The position numbers and the translations under genes are program-made. From contig NZ_SKCH01000017.1 in assembly GCF_005434945.1 (NCBI RefSeq), positions 1 to 64,000 on the forward strand: a DNA stretch of 64,000 nt. The letters run 5' to 3'. This DNA is from Prescottella subtropica. Its GTDB lineage: Bacteria; Actinomycetota; Actinomycetes; Mycobacteriales; Mycobacteriaceae. This document shows, piece after piece, positions 55,701 through 63,036 of this stretch. The first letter of the stretch is position 1; each line of letters begins with the position of its first letter. The notes beneath the pieces are model-generated. The model searched no databases and was not told the origin of the DNA. It saw only the letters and a program-made list of their open reading frames with translations.

Positions 55701-57539
55701 GACGCTGTGGAACCGCCCTTCGGTGTCGGATTCCCGGATGCCCAACCGGTCCAGCAACGGCGCCATGGCGGGGTCGTTCGAGATGCGACTGTCGACATAG
55801 ACCAGGTCGTCTCGGAGCCCGTCGTCACCGGATCGCCGAAACACGCTTCCTGCGGCCGGGGGCACCATCTTCCCCGAGTCCGTCAACACGATTCGCGCGG
55901 TCCGCGCGTCCGCAGCTTCGGCTGCGTTGTCAGATCCTGAGAGATCGTGGGCGAGTAGGTGCGCCAGGACTCGAATCGCTGCCGCGGATGCCTCGACGGT
56001 GCAGTCCTCGACAAGAGCCTCGAGCCACGCACGCACCGACTCAGACTCCTTGCACGACGCTGCAGCAAGGATGTGGTTCATCTTGCCTCGACGAGCAACC
56101 GAGCCCTCGACGGAGTGGTGAACCCAGTTCGACGGCCGACCGGAGTACTCCCGCCACAAAGCGAGCGCGCCCGGCGACAACTTCTCCCGATGAATACGCA
56201 GTTCGGTCGGCAGCGTCAGCACGCCGTTCTGGTCCGGGAGCGACGGGCTCTTGGCAGCCAGCGCCCAGATCTGCTCGGTGAGGTACTTGCACGCCCAGTT
56301 CGGTGACTCCCGCGGCCGCCCCGGCAGCAACGGCAGATACGCCGCAGGATCCGACGGGTCCACCAAATCCTCGAGCGACCCGACCACCAAGCGGGCCGCC
56401 ACACGGAGCAGCTCCCCGTTGAGATCACTGCTGTCCAAAAGGTTTTGACGATCTTCATTGGTCTTCCACGCCGCATTGAGCGCACCACTGAGCGTGGTCG
56501 GATACTTGGTAGGGAAGTACGACCAGAAGGTGCCGCGATCGTTGGGCACGGCCAGGAAGTCGGAGCCATCCGAACGCGTGTAGTCGGGAACCGCCCACGA
56601 GACGTCGATCGTCACTCGATCATGAAGTTCACCCGCACCTTGGCGAATTTCGTCCGGGACCTGGTGCGGGAGTGTAAACACGCGGTACTTCTCGGAAGTG
56701 GTACTCGCCCCTGTCCGCGACTGCCTGATCTCTCGAATGCCGTCCTTCACGTGCACCAGGATCTCGCGGCGCACACGGACCGCCCGCCGGTCCTCGAGCA
56801 GGACAGTTCCCACGTGAGGCGAGAACAGCTGGAACAGGTGTGGAAATTCCTGACCTGCCAAGTCGTTACGGGCTCCGGTGCTCTGAATGTCCCGACCGAG
56901 CCGCTCCGCGGCCCCCGGCAACAGTGGTAGACGAACAACCGTACTGGCCCAACGCAACAGTGAATCCAGTTCGGCGTCGACCGAGCGCTCGACCTCTGCG
57001 TCGAGCTGCCGAGCCATTCGAAGCACGGGGGTTTCACCGATACTGTCGAGCGGCCACTCTCCACGCTGTACCCGCGCCTTGTTCACCGCGGCCAAGATCT
57101 CGGCGGCCGACCAATCTGCGTCGAATCCGAACGACCCCGTCGCACTGAAGAACTGCGGCGTTCGTGTTACCGACAGTACCGATTTCACGCCGACACCGAA
57201 CCGACCGATCTGTCCGGCGCGCTTCTTCGACACGCCCATCCGGAGGATCGTGTCAGCGCCTTCCGGCGTAACCGGGGTTCCCTCGTTCGCGCAATAGAGG
57301 TAGCCGTCGGTCAGAACCACGTGGATACGGCCACCTCGGTGGCCGTTCCCCCGGAGTTCGTCAGCAGCGTTCTGAACCAGCTCGAAGAGTTGCCGATCCC
57401 CGTATCCGCCCTGGTGGATACGACGTTCACCGTTGGCATCTTCTTCGATACGGTCCGGGTTGAAGGCGTAGGTGCCCAGCGCACGCTCGGACAGTTCGGC
57501 AATCTTCTGCAGCACTGGTGTGCTGTCGGCGCTACTCAT
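52737..57539 (-). CDS. giant fusion: N-terminal sacsin-like GHKL ATPase, C-terminal SF2 helicase (1,600 aa)
   Basis: An unusual 1,600-residue protein. Residues about 50-130 hold a GHKL/HSP90-type ATPase of the sacsin Nov kind (L-F-E-L-V-Q-N-A-A-D-E-L, Y-L-Y-C-A-N-E-G, I-G-R-F-G-V-G-V-K-S). A ~1,100-residue middle has no motif I know. The last ~375 residues are a full SF2 helicase (L-P-T-G-A-G-K-T at ~1,230, V-D-E-A-H at ~1,335, L-T-A-T-P-F, Q-Q-M-V-G-R-G-L-R-G at ~1,553). It heads the minus-strand operon. aagga is 7 nt before ATG 57539. It likely couples a conformational ATPase clamp to DNA or RNA translocation. Confidence 0.9.
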   Translation of the reverse strand: MSSADSTPVLQKIAELSERALGTYAFNPDRIEEDANGERRIHQGGYGDRQLFELVQNAADELRGNGHRGGRIHVVLTDGYLYCANEGTPVTPEGADTILRMGVSKKRAGQIGRFGVGVKSVLSVTRTPQFFSATGSFGFDADWSAAEILAAVNKARVQRGEWPLDSIGETPVLRMARQLDAEVERSVDAELDSLLRWASTVVRLPLLPGAAERLGRDIQSTGARNDLAGQEFPHLFQLFSPHVGTVLLEDRRAVRVRREILVHVKDGIREIRQSRTGASTTSEKYRVFTLPHQVPDEIRQGAGELHDRVTIDVSWAVPDYTRSDGSDFLAVPNDRGTFWSYFPTKYPTTLSGALNAAWKTNEDRQNLLDSSDLNGELLRVAARLVVGSLEDLVDPSDPAAYLPLLPGRPRESPNWACKYLTEQIWALAAKSPSLPDQNGVLTLPTELRIHREKLSPGALALWREYSGRPSNWVHHSVEGSVARRGKMNHILAAASCKESESVRAWLEALVEDCTVEASAAAIRVLAHLLAHDLSGSDNAAEAADARTARIVLTDSGKMVPPAAGSVFRRSGDDGLRDDLVYVDSRISNDPAMAPLLDRLGIRESDTEGRFHSVLDQGFEGYTDQSWMRFWELLNSAGGSIQSSAIRTRIPNLATTLHVRTVAGKFVPLKSAMLPGPVVPADGSRDGHVTVDMAFHANDRSILRSFGVSDRPDSSYKPDQDGWFEAYHRAMYDQYCSGLAATDRRVNPGTVQLDGGVMAGPLHLFKQLSEEGRAAFLAVLPEDGLVENWTRQIGKSANTRAQIISPIRWLLRTHGVVRTSLGLRTLDEAVGPQLREYAEVLPVAEISAVKAQKLKLPSSVDEVASSRWVALLEALKKSTDDAFVGRTYALLIRVAYDLVVEEETVRCRVGDIWELRQDSEIAVAKSRTEYDELIRENHPAILVDNPQDAAEIDVMIDEWGMSTIDDVIEKQVRTVPAGSAMAIADAYPALRVRLGTAPLNGLVLQRCSELEEVVRTPNGTRLTPLESAREENTVFVPVSVTDEQALILADREFGFGLGADGCRSVLDAYRRRLEDQAFKAKVQKIRSASSIPEKLALMLGEDELRQGLPAGLVESELHETGQEPDASRLSELAYNANDDGVLKTYASEIRARFPEAPARFDGGSAALRFVADLRFPDSFAGTRIPAPPEREVASGPTDFPSLHPYQERIASRFVELLCSPRPRRAMLSLPTGAGKTRVAAEGVIRWIRGSGTPAGPVLWIAQTTELCEQAVQSWKFVWEKVGADHELVIDRLWTNNSATPVTGRPHLVVATDAKLRSCLDDDDYAWLREASLVIVDEAHVAIAKQYTQIFESMGMTHRITSRHLVGLTATPFRNDADLTRRLVQRFGDHRLDDGVLGNAPITRLQELGILSTVEHRELAGADMELQKHELAEVEKLNGFLPKSAERRLAEDDNRNKVLIEEIAALPSDWPVLVFATSVDHAKLLAAKLGDRGIRSVAIDSATPPGDRRQRIDAFRRGDIRVITNYGVLSQGFDAPATRAVLIARPVYSANVYQQMVGRGLRGVKNGGKDSCLILDVRDNITNFDNSLAFTEFEYLWQKDKR

Positions 57540-57890
57540 GATGTGTTCCTTGGCAGGTGAAGACAACGTGAAACGAAACAACGAGGGAGTCGACGGTCAT
57601 GCAGGGCGCGGCCGTTCTGCGCATGTTCGGCGTGTCAGGGTTCGCCCGCAGTGTGCGTGCCCCACGATTCACCCCCGGAATCTCGATATCGATCCATACA
57701 AAGCATGCGCAGCGCAAGCTGCACGTCTCCCCCATCACCGAACATTGTGCACCTCCCCTCCGACAAGATTGACGCATGCCCGACCAACGCCTGTCTCACG
57801 TTTGACAGGAGTAAGGCTGCCGAATCGAGGCTGATAGGCTCCGCGCGAATGCGTGTGCCCGACAGCGACCTTGGGAGTGGCAGAACGACG
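57540..57890. promoter_or_regulatory. divergent promoter region of the defence island
   Basis: About 350 bp separate the giant fusion gene from the HTH-GHKL gene. It carries the promoters of both operons. A ttgaca (57802-57807) is present, but no well-spaced -10 is clear; taggct (57835-57840) is too far. An in-frame ATG at 57849 is an alternative start of the plus-strand gene. It is a natural site for binding by that gene's HTH domain. Confidence 0.5.
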
Positions 57891-59993
57891 ATGGCCCCGG
57901 AAAGAGAGGACTTCGGTCCCTGGCTCGGCAGCCAGTTGCGTCGGACGGGAATGAATCAAGCGCAGCTCGCCGACCGTCTCGACCTCACCCGTGCAGCGGT
58001 ATCCGCGTGGATTACCGGAAGGGCGGAACCGCGCGACGAGATCAAGACACAGATCGCAGCTGTTCTCGACACCGACGAATCCGAGTCCACTGCCGAGGAG
58101 CACACCGTGGATACGAGCACTGGCCGCCCACTGCAGTGGCATCACCGCCCCGCCCACACCGACGGCGGCCGCGAGTACGGCAACGCCGCCGCGTTCGCCT
58201 TCAACGCCGATCTGTCCGTGCTCGCCCGTGAGGCGACCCAGAACTCCCTCGACGAACGATTCGACTCGACCGCCCCGGTACGGGTCAAGTACACCCTGCA
58301 CGAGTTGACCGGACAGCATCTGGATTCATTCCGAACTGCGGTGCAGTGGGACAGCCTGGTACCGCATCTGGCAAGTGCCGCCGCGGCCGAACAAAAGGTG
58401 TCACGAAGTCTCCGCGCCGCGCTGTCCGAGCTGGACAGGCGCCAATCGCTCGTACTGCTCCGCATCGACGATTTCAACGCATCTGGACTCAACGGCCCTG
58501 AGTACGAGAACGGAAATTTCGCCGCCGTGGTCAGGCGCCAACTCGACAGCCACAAACAGGCGGCCGGGCGCGCCGGCGGTTCGTACGGCCTCGGTAAGGC
58601 CACACTTTGGGCGACAAGCAAGTTCGGCCTCGTGCTGATCAACTCGACCCTGTCGGTTCCCCACGAAGGTCGGACGGATCGTCGCGTGATCGGCCGGTTG
58701 GATCTGCCCTGGCACGAAGTCGACGGTGTTGCCTACGCCGGTCCGGCGTGGTTCGGCGAGCAGGAGACCGAACCGGCCCACGCCGGCGTCTCGCGATCCT
58801 GGTGGGCAACCGAGGCGTCCGTTCAGGATCTGCGGCTCGACCGCGGTACCGACTCGCCCGGCACGTCCTTCCTGATCGTCGGAGCTCACGATGCGTCAGG
58901 TGATGCGGAAACCATCGAGGAAATGCACGACAAACTCGTTCGATCCCTGGCTGACGGATTCTGGGCCGCGATGGTCGGCGGCAAGTCGGCTGCTCCCCTC
59001 ATGGAAGCGCATGTCATGACACTCCGAAACGACACCGTGGTGGTGCCGGAAGAGCGCGTCGACCCACATGCACAGCACCCTGCCCTGAGCCGAGCTCTCC
59101 GCGCCTACCTCGACGACGACACTGTCGATGAACTGACCGCGGCAGATCAGGTTGCTCGGGTCTCCGTTCCGCTGGTGGTGACACCCCTCAAGGGACGGGG
59201 ATCCGGCAAAGGCAAAGGTGTTCAGCACGACTGTGTGCTCCTGGTGACGCCTGCCGCGGAGAACGCGATAACACCCAACCGTGTCGTCTGCATGCGCGGC
59301 AACCGTATGACCATCATGGATCATCGGCCGCGCGAAATCCCGCTCGGTACTCCGCCGTTCCAGGCCGTCCTCCTCGCCGGCTATGCAACTGGCCGCGACG
59401 GCGCCGACGTTGCCGAAGCCGAGGCGTTCCTTCGAGCATCAGAGCCTCCGGAACACGACAAGTGGGATCGGACAGAGGAACTGACATCCTCGTACGAGAA
59501 GGGTGCGCTCGCCCGGTTGAAGGAGTTCCGCGCAGGTATCGACAAGGCGGTCCGCAGCCTCGTCGGCCAGCGGGAAACGGAACGGAACCGTGGTCCGAAG
59601 GTGCTTCGCGAGCTCCTCCAGCTGAGCACGACGTCGAGCGCCGGCATCAAGAGCGTCCAGGGCGCCCCCGCAGTGAAGAACGTGCAGGGCAGCGTCGACG
59701 GCACCGGCGCTTGGTCGGTCACCGTCACTGTGAAAGCACCCGGCACCGAAGATCCCTGGATCCTGACTCCTGTCGCAAAGTTCGATGTGCGGTCAGGCGG
59801 ACGTCCCACGGTGCTCTGGTCCGAGCTCACTGCGGTGGAGGGGTGCCGTGTCGACGGCCCCCATCTCCTGATCGATGGCGGTGTCCGTCAAGCAGTTTTC
59901 GTCGGAGTCACCGATCCGTCCAGCCACCCGGTACAGGGCCGATTCGCCCGCATGATCGTCGAGGTCCCGAAGGCTCGCGGAGGTGCCGAGTGA
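57891..59993 (+). CDS. helix-turn-helix plus GHKL ATPase protein
   Basis: A 700-residue protein. Residues about 8-50 are an XRE-type helix-turn-helix (M-N-Q-A-Q-L-A-D-R-L-D-L-T-R-A-A-V-S-A-W). Residues about 110-250 carry a second, different GHKL ATPase: E-A-T-Q-N-S-L-D-E (N box, Asn118), I-D-D-F-N-A-S-G-L-N-G (G1), G-G-S-Y-G-L-G-K-A-T-L-W (G2). The rest is beta-rich and unknown. It may regulate the island from the gap upstream and act in it. ATG 57891 is chosen as nearest the HTH; 57849 is possible. Its stop overlaps the next GTG by 4 nt. Confidence 0.85.
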   Translation: MAPEREDFGPWLGSQLRRTGMNQAQLADRLDLTRAAVSAWITGRAEPRDEIKTQIAAVLDTDESESTAEEHTVDTSTGRPLQWHHRPAHTDGGREYGNAAAFAFNADLSVLAREATQNSLDERFDSTAPVRVKYTLHELTGQHLDSFRTAVQWDSLVPHLASAAAAEQKVSRSLRAALSELDRRQSLVLLRIDDFNASGLNGPEYENGNFAAVVRRQLDSHKQAAGRAGGSYGLGKATLWATSKFGLVLINSTLSVPHEGRTDRRVIGRLDLPWHEVDGVAYAGPAWFGEQETEPAHAGVSRSWWATEASVQDLRLDRGTDSPGTSFLIVGAHDASGDAETIEEMHDKLVRSLADGFWAAMVGGKSAAPLMEAHVMTLRNDTVVVPEERVDPHAQHPALSRALRAYLDDDTVDELTAADQVARVSVPLVVTPLKGRGSGKGKGVQHDCVLLVTPAAENAITPNRVVCMRGNRMTIMDHRPREIPLGTPPFQAVLLAGYATGRDGADVAEAEAFLRASEPPEHDKWDRTEELTSSYEKGALARLKEFRAGIDKAVRSLVGQRETERNRGPKVLRELLQLSTTSSAGIKSVQGAPAVKNVQGSVDGTGAWSVTVTVKAPGTEDPWILTPVAKFDVRSGGRPTVLWSELTAVEGCRVDGPHLLIDGGVRQAVFVGVTDPSSHPVQGRFARMIVEVPKARGGAE

Positions 59994-60964
59994 GGCCTGT
60001 GTATTCCTACCCCACGTTGATCGGCGAGGTGGACCTGAATGTGGTGTCCGTCGCAATCGATGGACAGGATCTCCCCTACAGTCGGATCTCCCGCCCGGAA
60101 CAGACTATCGCTCTCCACGAGGTGGAACGCACCAACTGGGAGACGGCACAACTCACACTGAAGGCAGCGATGCCCGAACGTGAACTCGCAGAGGGAGCCT
60201 GGACCGACGTGTCGTGCCTCGCGGTTCTCACAGAGAACGCCACGAACGCTCGGAACGCGAGCATCTTGCACCGGGGGCCAGCCGGCGAGTGGACCGGATC
60301 GATCGAGTTGTCACACGCGCGGTACGTCCGACGGGCAACTCTGGAGCTCCTGGTCACTGCCACGATCGATGGCATCGGTGGCCGCATCATCGGAAGCACG
60401 GATCAGAACTGGTTCGTCGACCTCACCTCGTCCAAACCAGCACGGCAGCGTGACGTCGATATCGTCGAAGAGGACTTCCACAACGGGCCGCTCGCATGGT
60501 TGAAGCCGTACAGGGAATCGGCGTGGATCGTCGACACCTCGGCAGACATCCCTCGCGTCTACCTCAACACGACCGCGGCCGAGGGGCTGGTCGACCTACT
60601 GAACAGCAGCGGCGGCTCGAGCGAGGCGAAACTGCTCCGCGAGATGGCGGCGAGCCAAATCGCGCAGGACGCATGGACCGCGATGTTCCATTCTGCGGTG
60701 AGCAACCTCGACACCGATGAAGACGGCACCCCGCAGATGCCCGGCGGCTGGCGCGATGCAGTCCTCAAAACGATGCTTCCCGACGTGATTCCGGATCGAC
60801 AGCTGACCGATGCGCTGTACGAAATCGGTCGTCAGCGCCATGACGGTGTCGGCTGGTCCGAGATTCAGACACGCATCCAGTACGCGGCCGGCCGCCGAAG
60901 CCGACTCACCCGAAAGCTCACCGCAGCTGTGCGGTCCGTCCATCACACAGAGTCGAAGGGTTAG
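59990..60964 (+). CDS. hypothetical protein, 324 aa, defence-island component
   Basis: A 324-residue protein without a signal peptide or membrane segment. The first half is beta-rich (V-D-L-N-V-V-S-V-A-I-D-G, A-T-L-E-L-L-V-T-A-T-I-D-G) and the second half is helical, with W-T-A-M-F-H-S-A and G-W-R-D-A-V-L-K-T-M-L. I do not recognise it. It is coupled to the HTH-GHKL gene: a strong ggaggtg site and a GTGA overlap. Another unknown gene starts 2 bp after its stop. It is likely a dedicated partner of the GHKL ATPase. Confidence 0.75.
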   Translation: MRPVYSYPTLIGEVDLNVVSVAIDGQDLPYSRISRPEQTIALHEVERTNWETAQLTLKAAMPERELAEGAWTDVSCLAVLTENATNARNASILHRGPAGEWTGSIELSHARYVRRATLELLVTATIDGIGGRIIGSTDQNWFVDLTSSKPARQRDVDIVEEDFHNGPLAWLKPYRESAWIVDTSADIPRVYLNTTAAEGLVDLLNSSGGSSEAKLLREMAASQIAQDAWTAMFHSAVSNLDTDEDGTPQMPGGWRDAVLKTMLPDVIPDRQLTDALYEIGRQRHDGVGWSEIQTRIQYAAGRRSRLTRKLTAAVRSVHHTESKG

Positions 60965-60966
60965 CG

Positions 60967-61866
60967 GTGACTCGTACAGTAGAGGTTCCGACGGTGCTGG
61001 GTCTGCTCCCCAACTCGGCGGTGACCAAGTATCTCGGGCGTGGCGTACAGGCTGGAATCGAGCGCCCACCGGCTGCGACGCTGGTGAAGGCTTCCGTGAT
61101 GAAGAACGAAGCGGAATCACGTTGGCGGACACAACCCCTTCGAGAGCTTCTGGACGAGGCGATGAGTCGCTTCGACGGAAAGCGCTCTTCGGCAGATGCC
61201 TGGCTCGCGCCACGGATCCACGCAACACTGCGGATGACCCGCCACGAGGCTGCGAACGGGGAACTGTGGAACTTCGTCGCGTTGGCGGTAGCGCCCGACT
61301 ACGTCGTGTGGCGACACAAGGGAAAAGAAATCGTCCCAGCCGCCCGGTTCAGCGGAGCACACTACACTCAGGCCTTCTCCCGACTCTGGTGGGCTGCGGA
61401 GCTCTTCCGCAACGGCAATGACTACGGACCGGTCGAGGTCGCTTGCCGAGTACAGGACATCCTCAACACGACGATGCGCTTGGACGTGATCGATCATCGT
61501 CCTACCGCCGCAGCGATCCTCGGAATCATTCGACGTTTACTCGACGACGGCATTCCACACGTCGGCGTCTACGTCAACGCCCTATCCTCTGCCGTGAATA
61601 CGGCAGGCAGCACTCTGCTCTACGACATACTCGCGCCGGACACGCCCATCGACGACGACGCCTTGCAAGTGTGGATCAATGAAGCTCAAGACATGCCACC
61701 GGTGCTGTGGGGAATCCTTCCTGACGGACCAGACGACGGTTCCGTCAGTGATCGATCCGTCGAATCGTTGATTCCCATCTTCGAGGAACTGCTGAAAAAT
61801 GCGCCCAAGAGGGGGCGTTCACGGCACGCTGCCGACGACACCGACAATGACGAGGATCTGACCTGA
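60967..61866 (+). CDS. hypothetical protein, possibly DUF6339 family, 299 aa
   Basis: A 299-residue mostly helical protein (L-W-N-F-V-A-L-A-V-A-P-D-Y-V, F-S-R-L-W-W-A-A-E-L-F-R-N-G). Its central pattern recalls the DUF6339 proteins found near phage-defence genes in Streptomyces, but I hold that loosely. No catalytic residues are obvious. The acidic tail D-D-T-D-N-D-E-D-L-T is notable. The start is GTG 60967, 2 bp after the preceding stop. It ends 7 bp before the convergent cytosine methyltransferase gene. Confidence 0.65.
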   Translation: MTRTVEVPTVLGLLPNSAVTKYLGRGVQAGIERPPAATLVKASVMKNEAESRWRTQPLRELLDEAMSRFDGKRSSADAWLAPRIHATLRMTRHEAANGELWNFVALAVAPDYVVWRHKGKEIVPAARFSGAHYTQAFSRLWWAAELFRNGNDYGPVEVACRVQDILNTTMRLDVIDHRPTAAAILGIIRRLLDDGIPHVGVYVNALSSAVNTAGSTLLYDILAPDTPIDDDALQVWINEAQDMPPVLWGILPDGPDDGSVSDRSVESLIPIFEELLKNAPKRGRSRHAADDTDNDEDLT

Positions 61867-61873
61867 ACCCAGA

Positions 61874-62977
61874 TCAGCCTGCATATCGGGCCTGTCGTCG
61901 TGCCCCATTCCGGGTCTCGCGCCATCTAGAGGACACTGCCCGATCGAGGAATCCGTCTTCGAGGTTCAGATCCAGCGCTGCGGCCAGGACGTGCGCAGCG
62001 AGTCTGGGGGGAATCGCGTTCCCGATCTGCTGTGCCACACCGCTTCCCGACCAGGGGTAGTCGTCAGGGAACGTCTGCAGACGGCCGGCCTCCGAGTGTG
62101 AGAACCGTGGCAGCTCAATGCCGTCATGAGTGACTACACGGTTCCGGGAAACCTTCCCTGTCACCGTTGCAGCCGGCTCCGCGGACGTGCGCCGTCCCCT
62201 GGCACGGGGATCTCCCCCGGAACCGTAGTTCGAGATGACGACGAAGGCGTCCGGGCGACCGAGGGCATCACTCATCGTGTTCCACGGGAGCAGTGCTTGG
62301 TCTCCGTCGCCTCGATCGATGCCCTTGCGATAGCCACGGTGAGTCGGTCTCGGCAGTTTCGGTTCGTGGTGGCGGTTCGCGATGAGGATTGCGCGGCGGC
62401 GGGTCTGAGGAACACCGAATTGTTCGGTTTTGAGGACCCCGCAATCGACTGCGTAGCCGAGTCCTTCCAGCACCTCACGGTATGCCTCCCAGACGGGCAG
62501 AACCGCTGGCACCTGTTCGAGGACCACCGCGTCGTACGGAATACCGAGGTCCTCGGCCTCGAGGATCCAGCGGAGCGGCTGCAGAACCAGCCCGGTCCGT
62601 TCGTCGTCCAAACCGGCGACGCACGATTCCACATCTTCGCCGGCCGCGACGCGTTTGACGAACGACAGCACCTCGTCTAGAGCCTTGCGACCGACCCCGG
62701 AACCGGCCAGCGTGTACGTCTGGCACGGGGGGCCGCCGGCCAGGATCGTCGCGTCGGGAAAGTCGGCGGGGCCGACACCGCGCACGTCACTGTGTTCGGT
62801 GCCCAGTCCTGCTGCTCGCCTGGTGGCGCACGCGTCGGCGTCCCACTCCACACCGTGCACCGTGAGGCCGAGCCAGTGCGCGGCGACGTCGAGCCCACCG
62901 GGACCTGCGAAGAGGTCCACCATGTGATGCTGGTTCGGTGTCGTTGCGGGTCGAGTCACGGCCATGGCGTGGAGCAT
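61874..62977 (-). CDS. DNA (cytosine-5) methyltransferase, apparently active
   Basis: A 367-residue C5-MTase. Motif I V-D-L-F-A-G-P-G-G-L (20-29), motif IV G-G-P-P-C-Q-T-Y-T with catalytic Cys85, motif VI V-L-E-Q-V-P, motif VIII Q-T-R-R-R-A-I and motif X Q-I-G-N-A-I-P-P are all present. The target-recognition region (about 200-310) is short. It would methylate cytosine in a host sequence, marking self DNA as DrmMII does in class 2 DISARM. ggaggt is 7 nt before ATG 62977. It follows the degenerate methyltransferase gene by 59 bp on the same strand. Confidence 0.92.
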   Translation of the reverse strand: MLHAMAVTRPATTPNQHHMVDLFAGPGGLDVAAHWLGLTVHGVEWDADACATRRAAGLGTEHSDVRGVGPADFPDATILAGGPPCQTYTLAGSGVGRKALDEVLSFVKRVAAGEDVESCVAGLDDERTGLVLQPLRWILEAEDLGIPYDAVVLEQVPAVLPVWEAYREVLEGLGYAVDCGVLKTEQFGVPQTRRRAILIANRHHEPKLPRPTHRGYRKGIDRGDGDQALLPWNTMSDALGRPDAFVVISNYGSGGDPRARGRRTSAEPAATVTGKVSRNRVVTHDGIELPRFSHSEAGRLQTFPDDYPWSGSGVAQQIGNAIPPRLAAHVLAAALDLNLEDGFLDRAVSSRWRETRNGARRQARYAG

Positions 62978-63036
62978 ATTGGGTACCTCCGACACCTCTC
63001 GGCGCCAGGCCTTATACCTGCGGAAATGCAGACGTG

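Noticed and set aside
57651-57890. Earlier start of the HTH-GHKL protein giving 780 residues
   Set aside because: The extra residues are rich in Ser, Pro and His with no domain and would cover the whole divergent promoter region.
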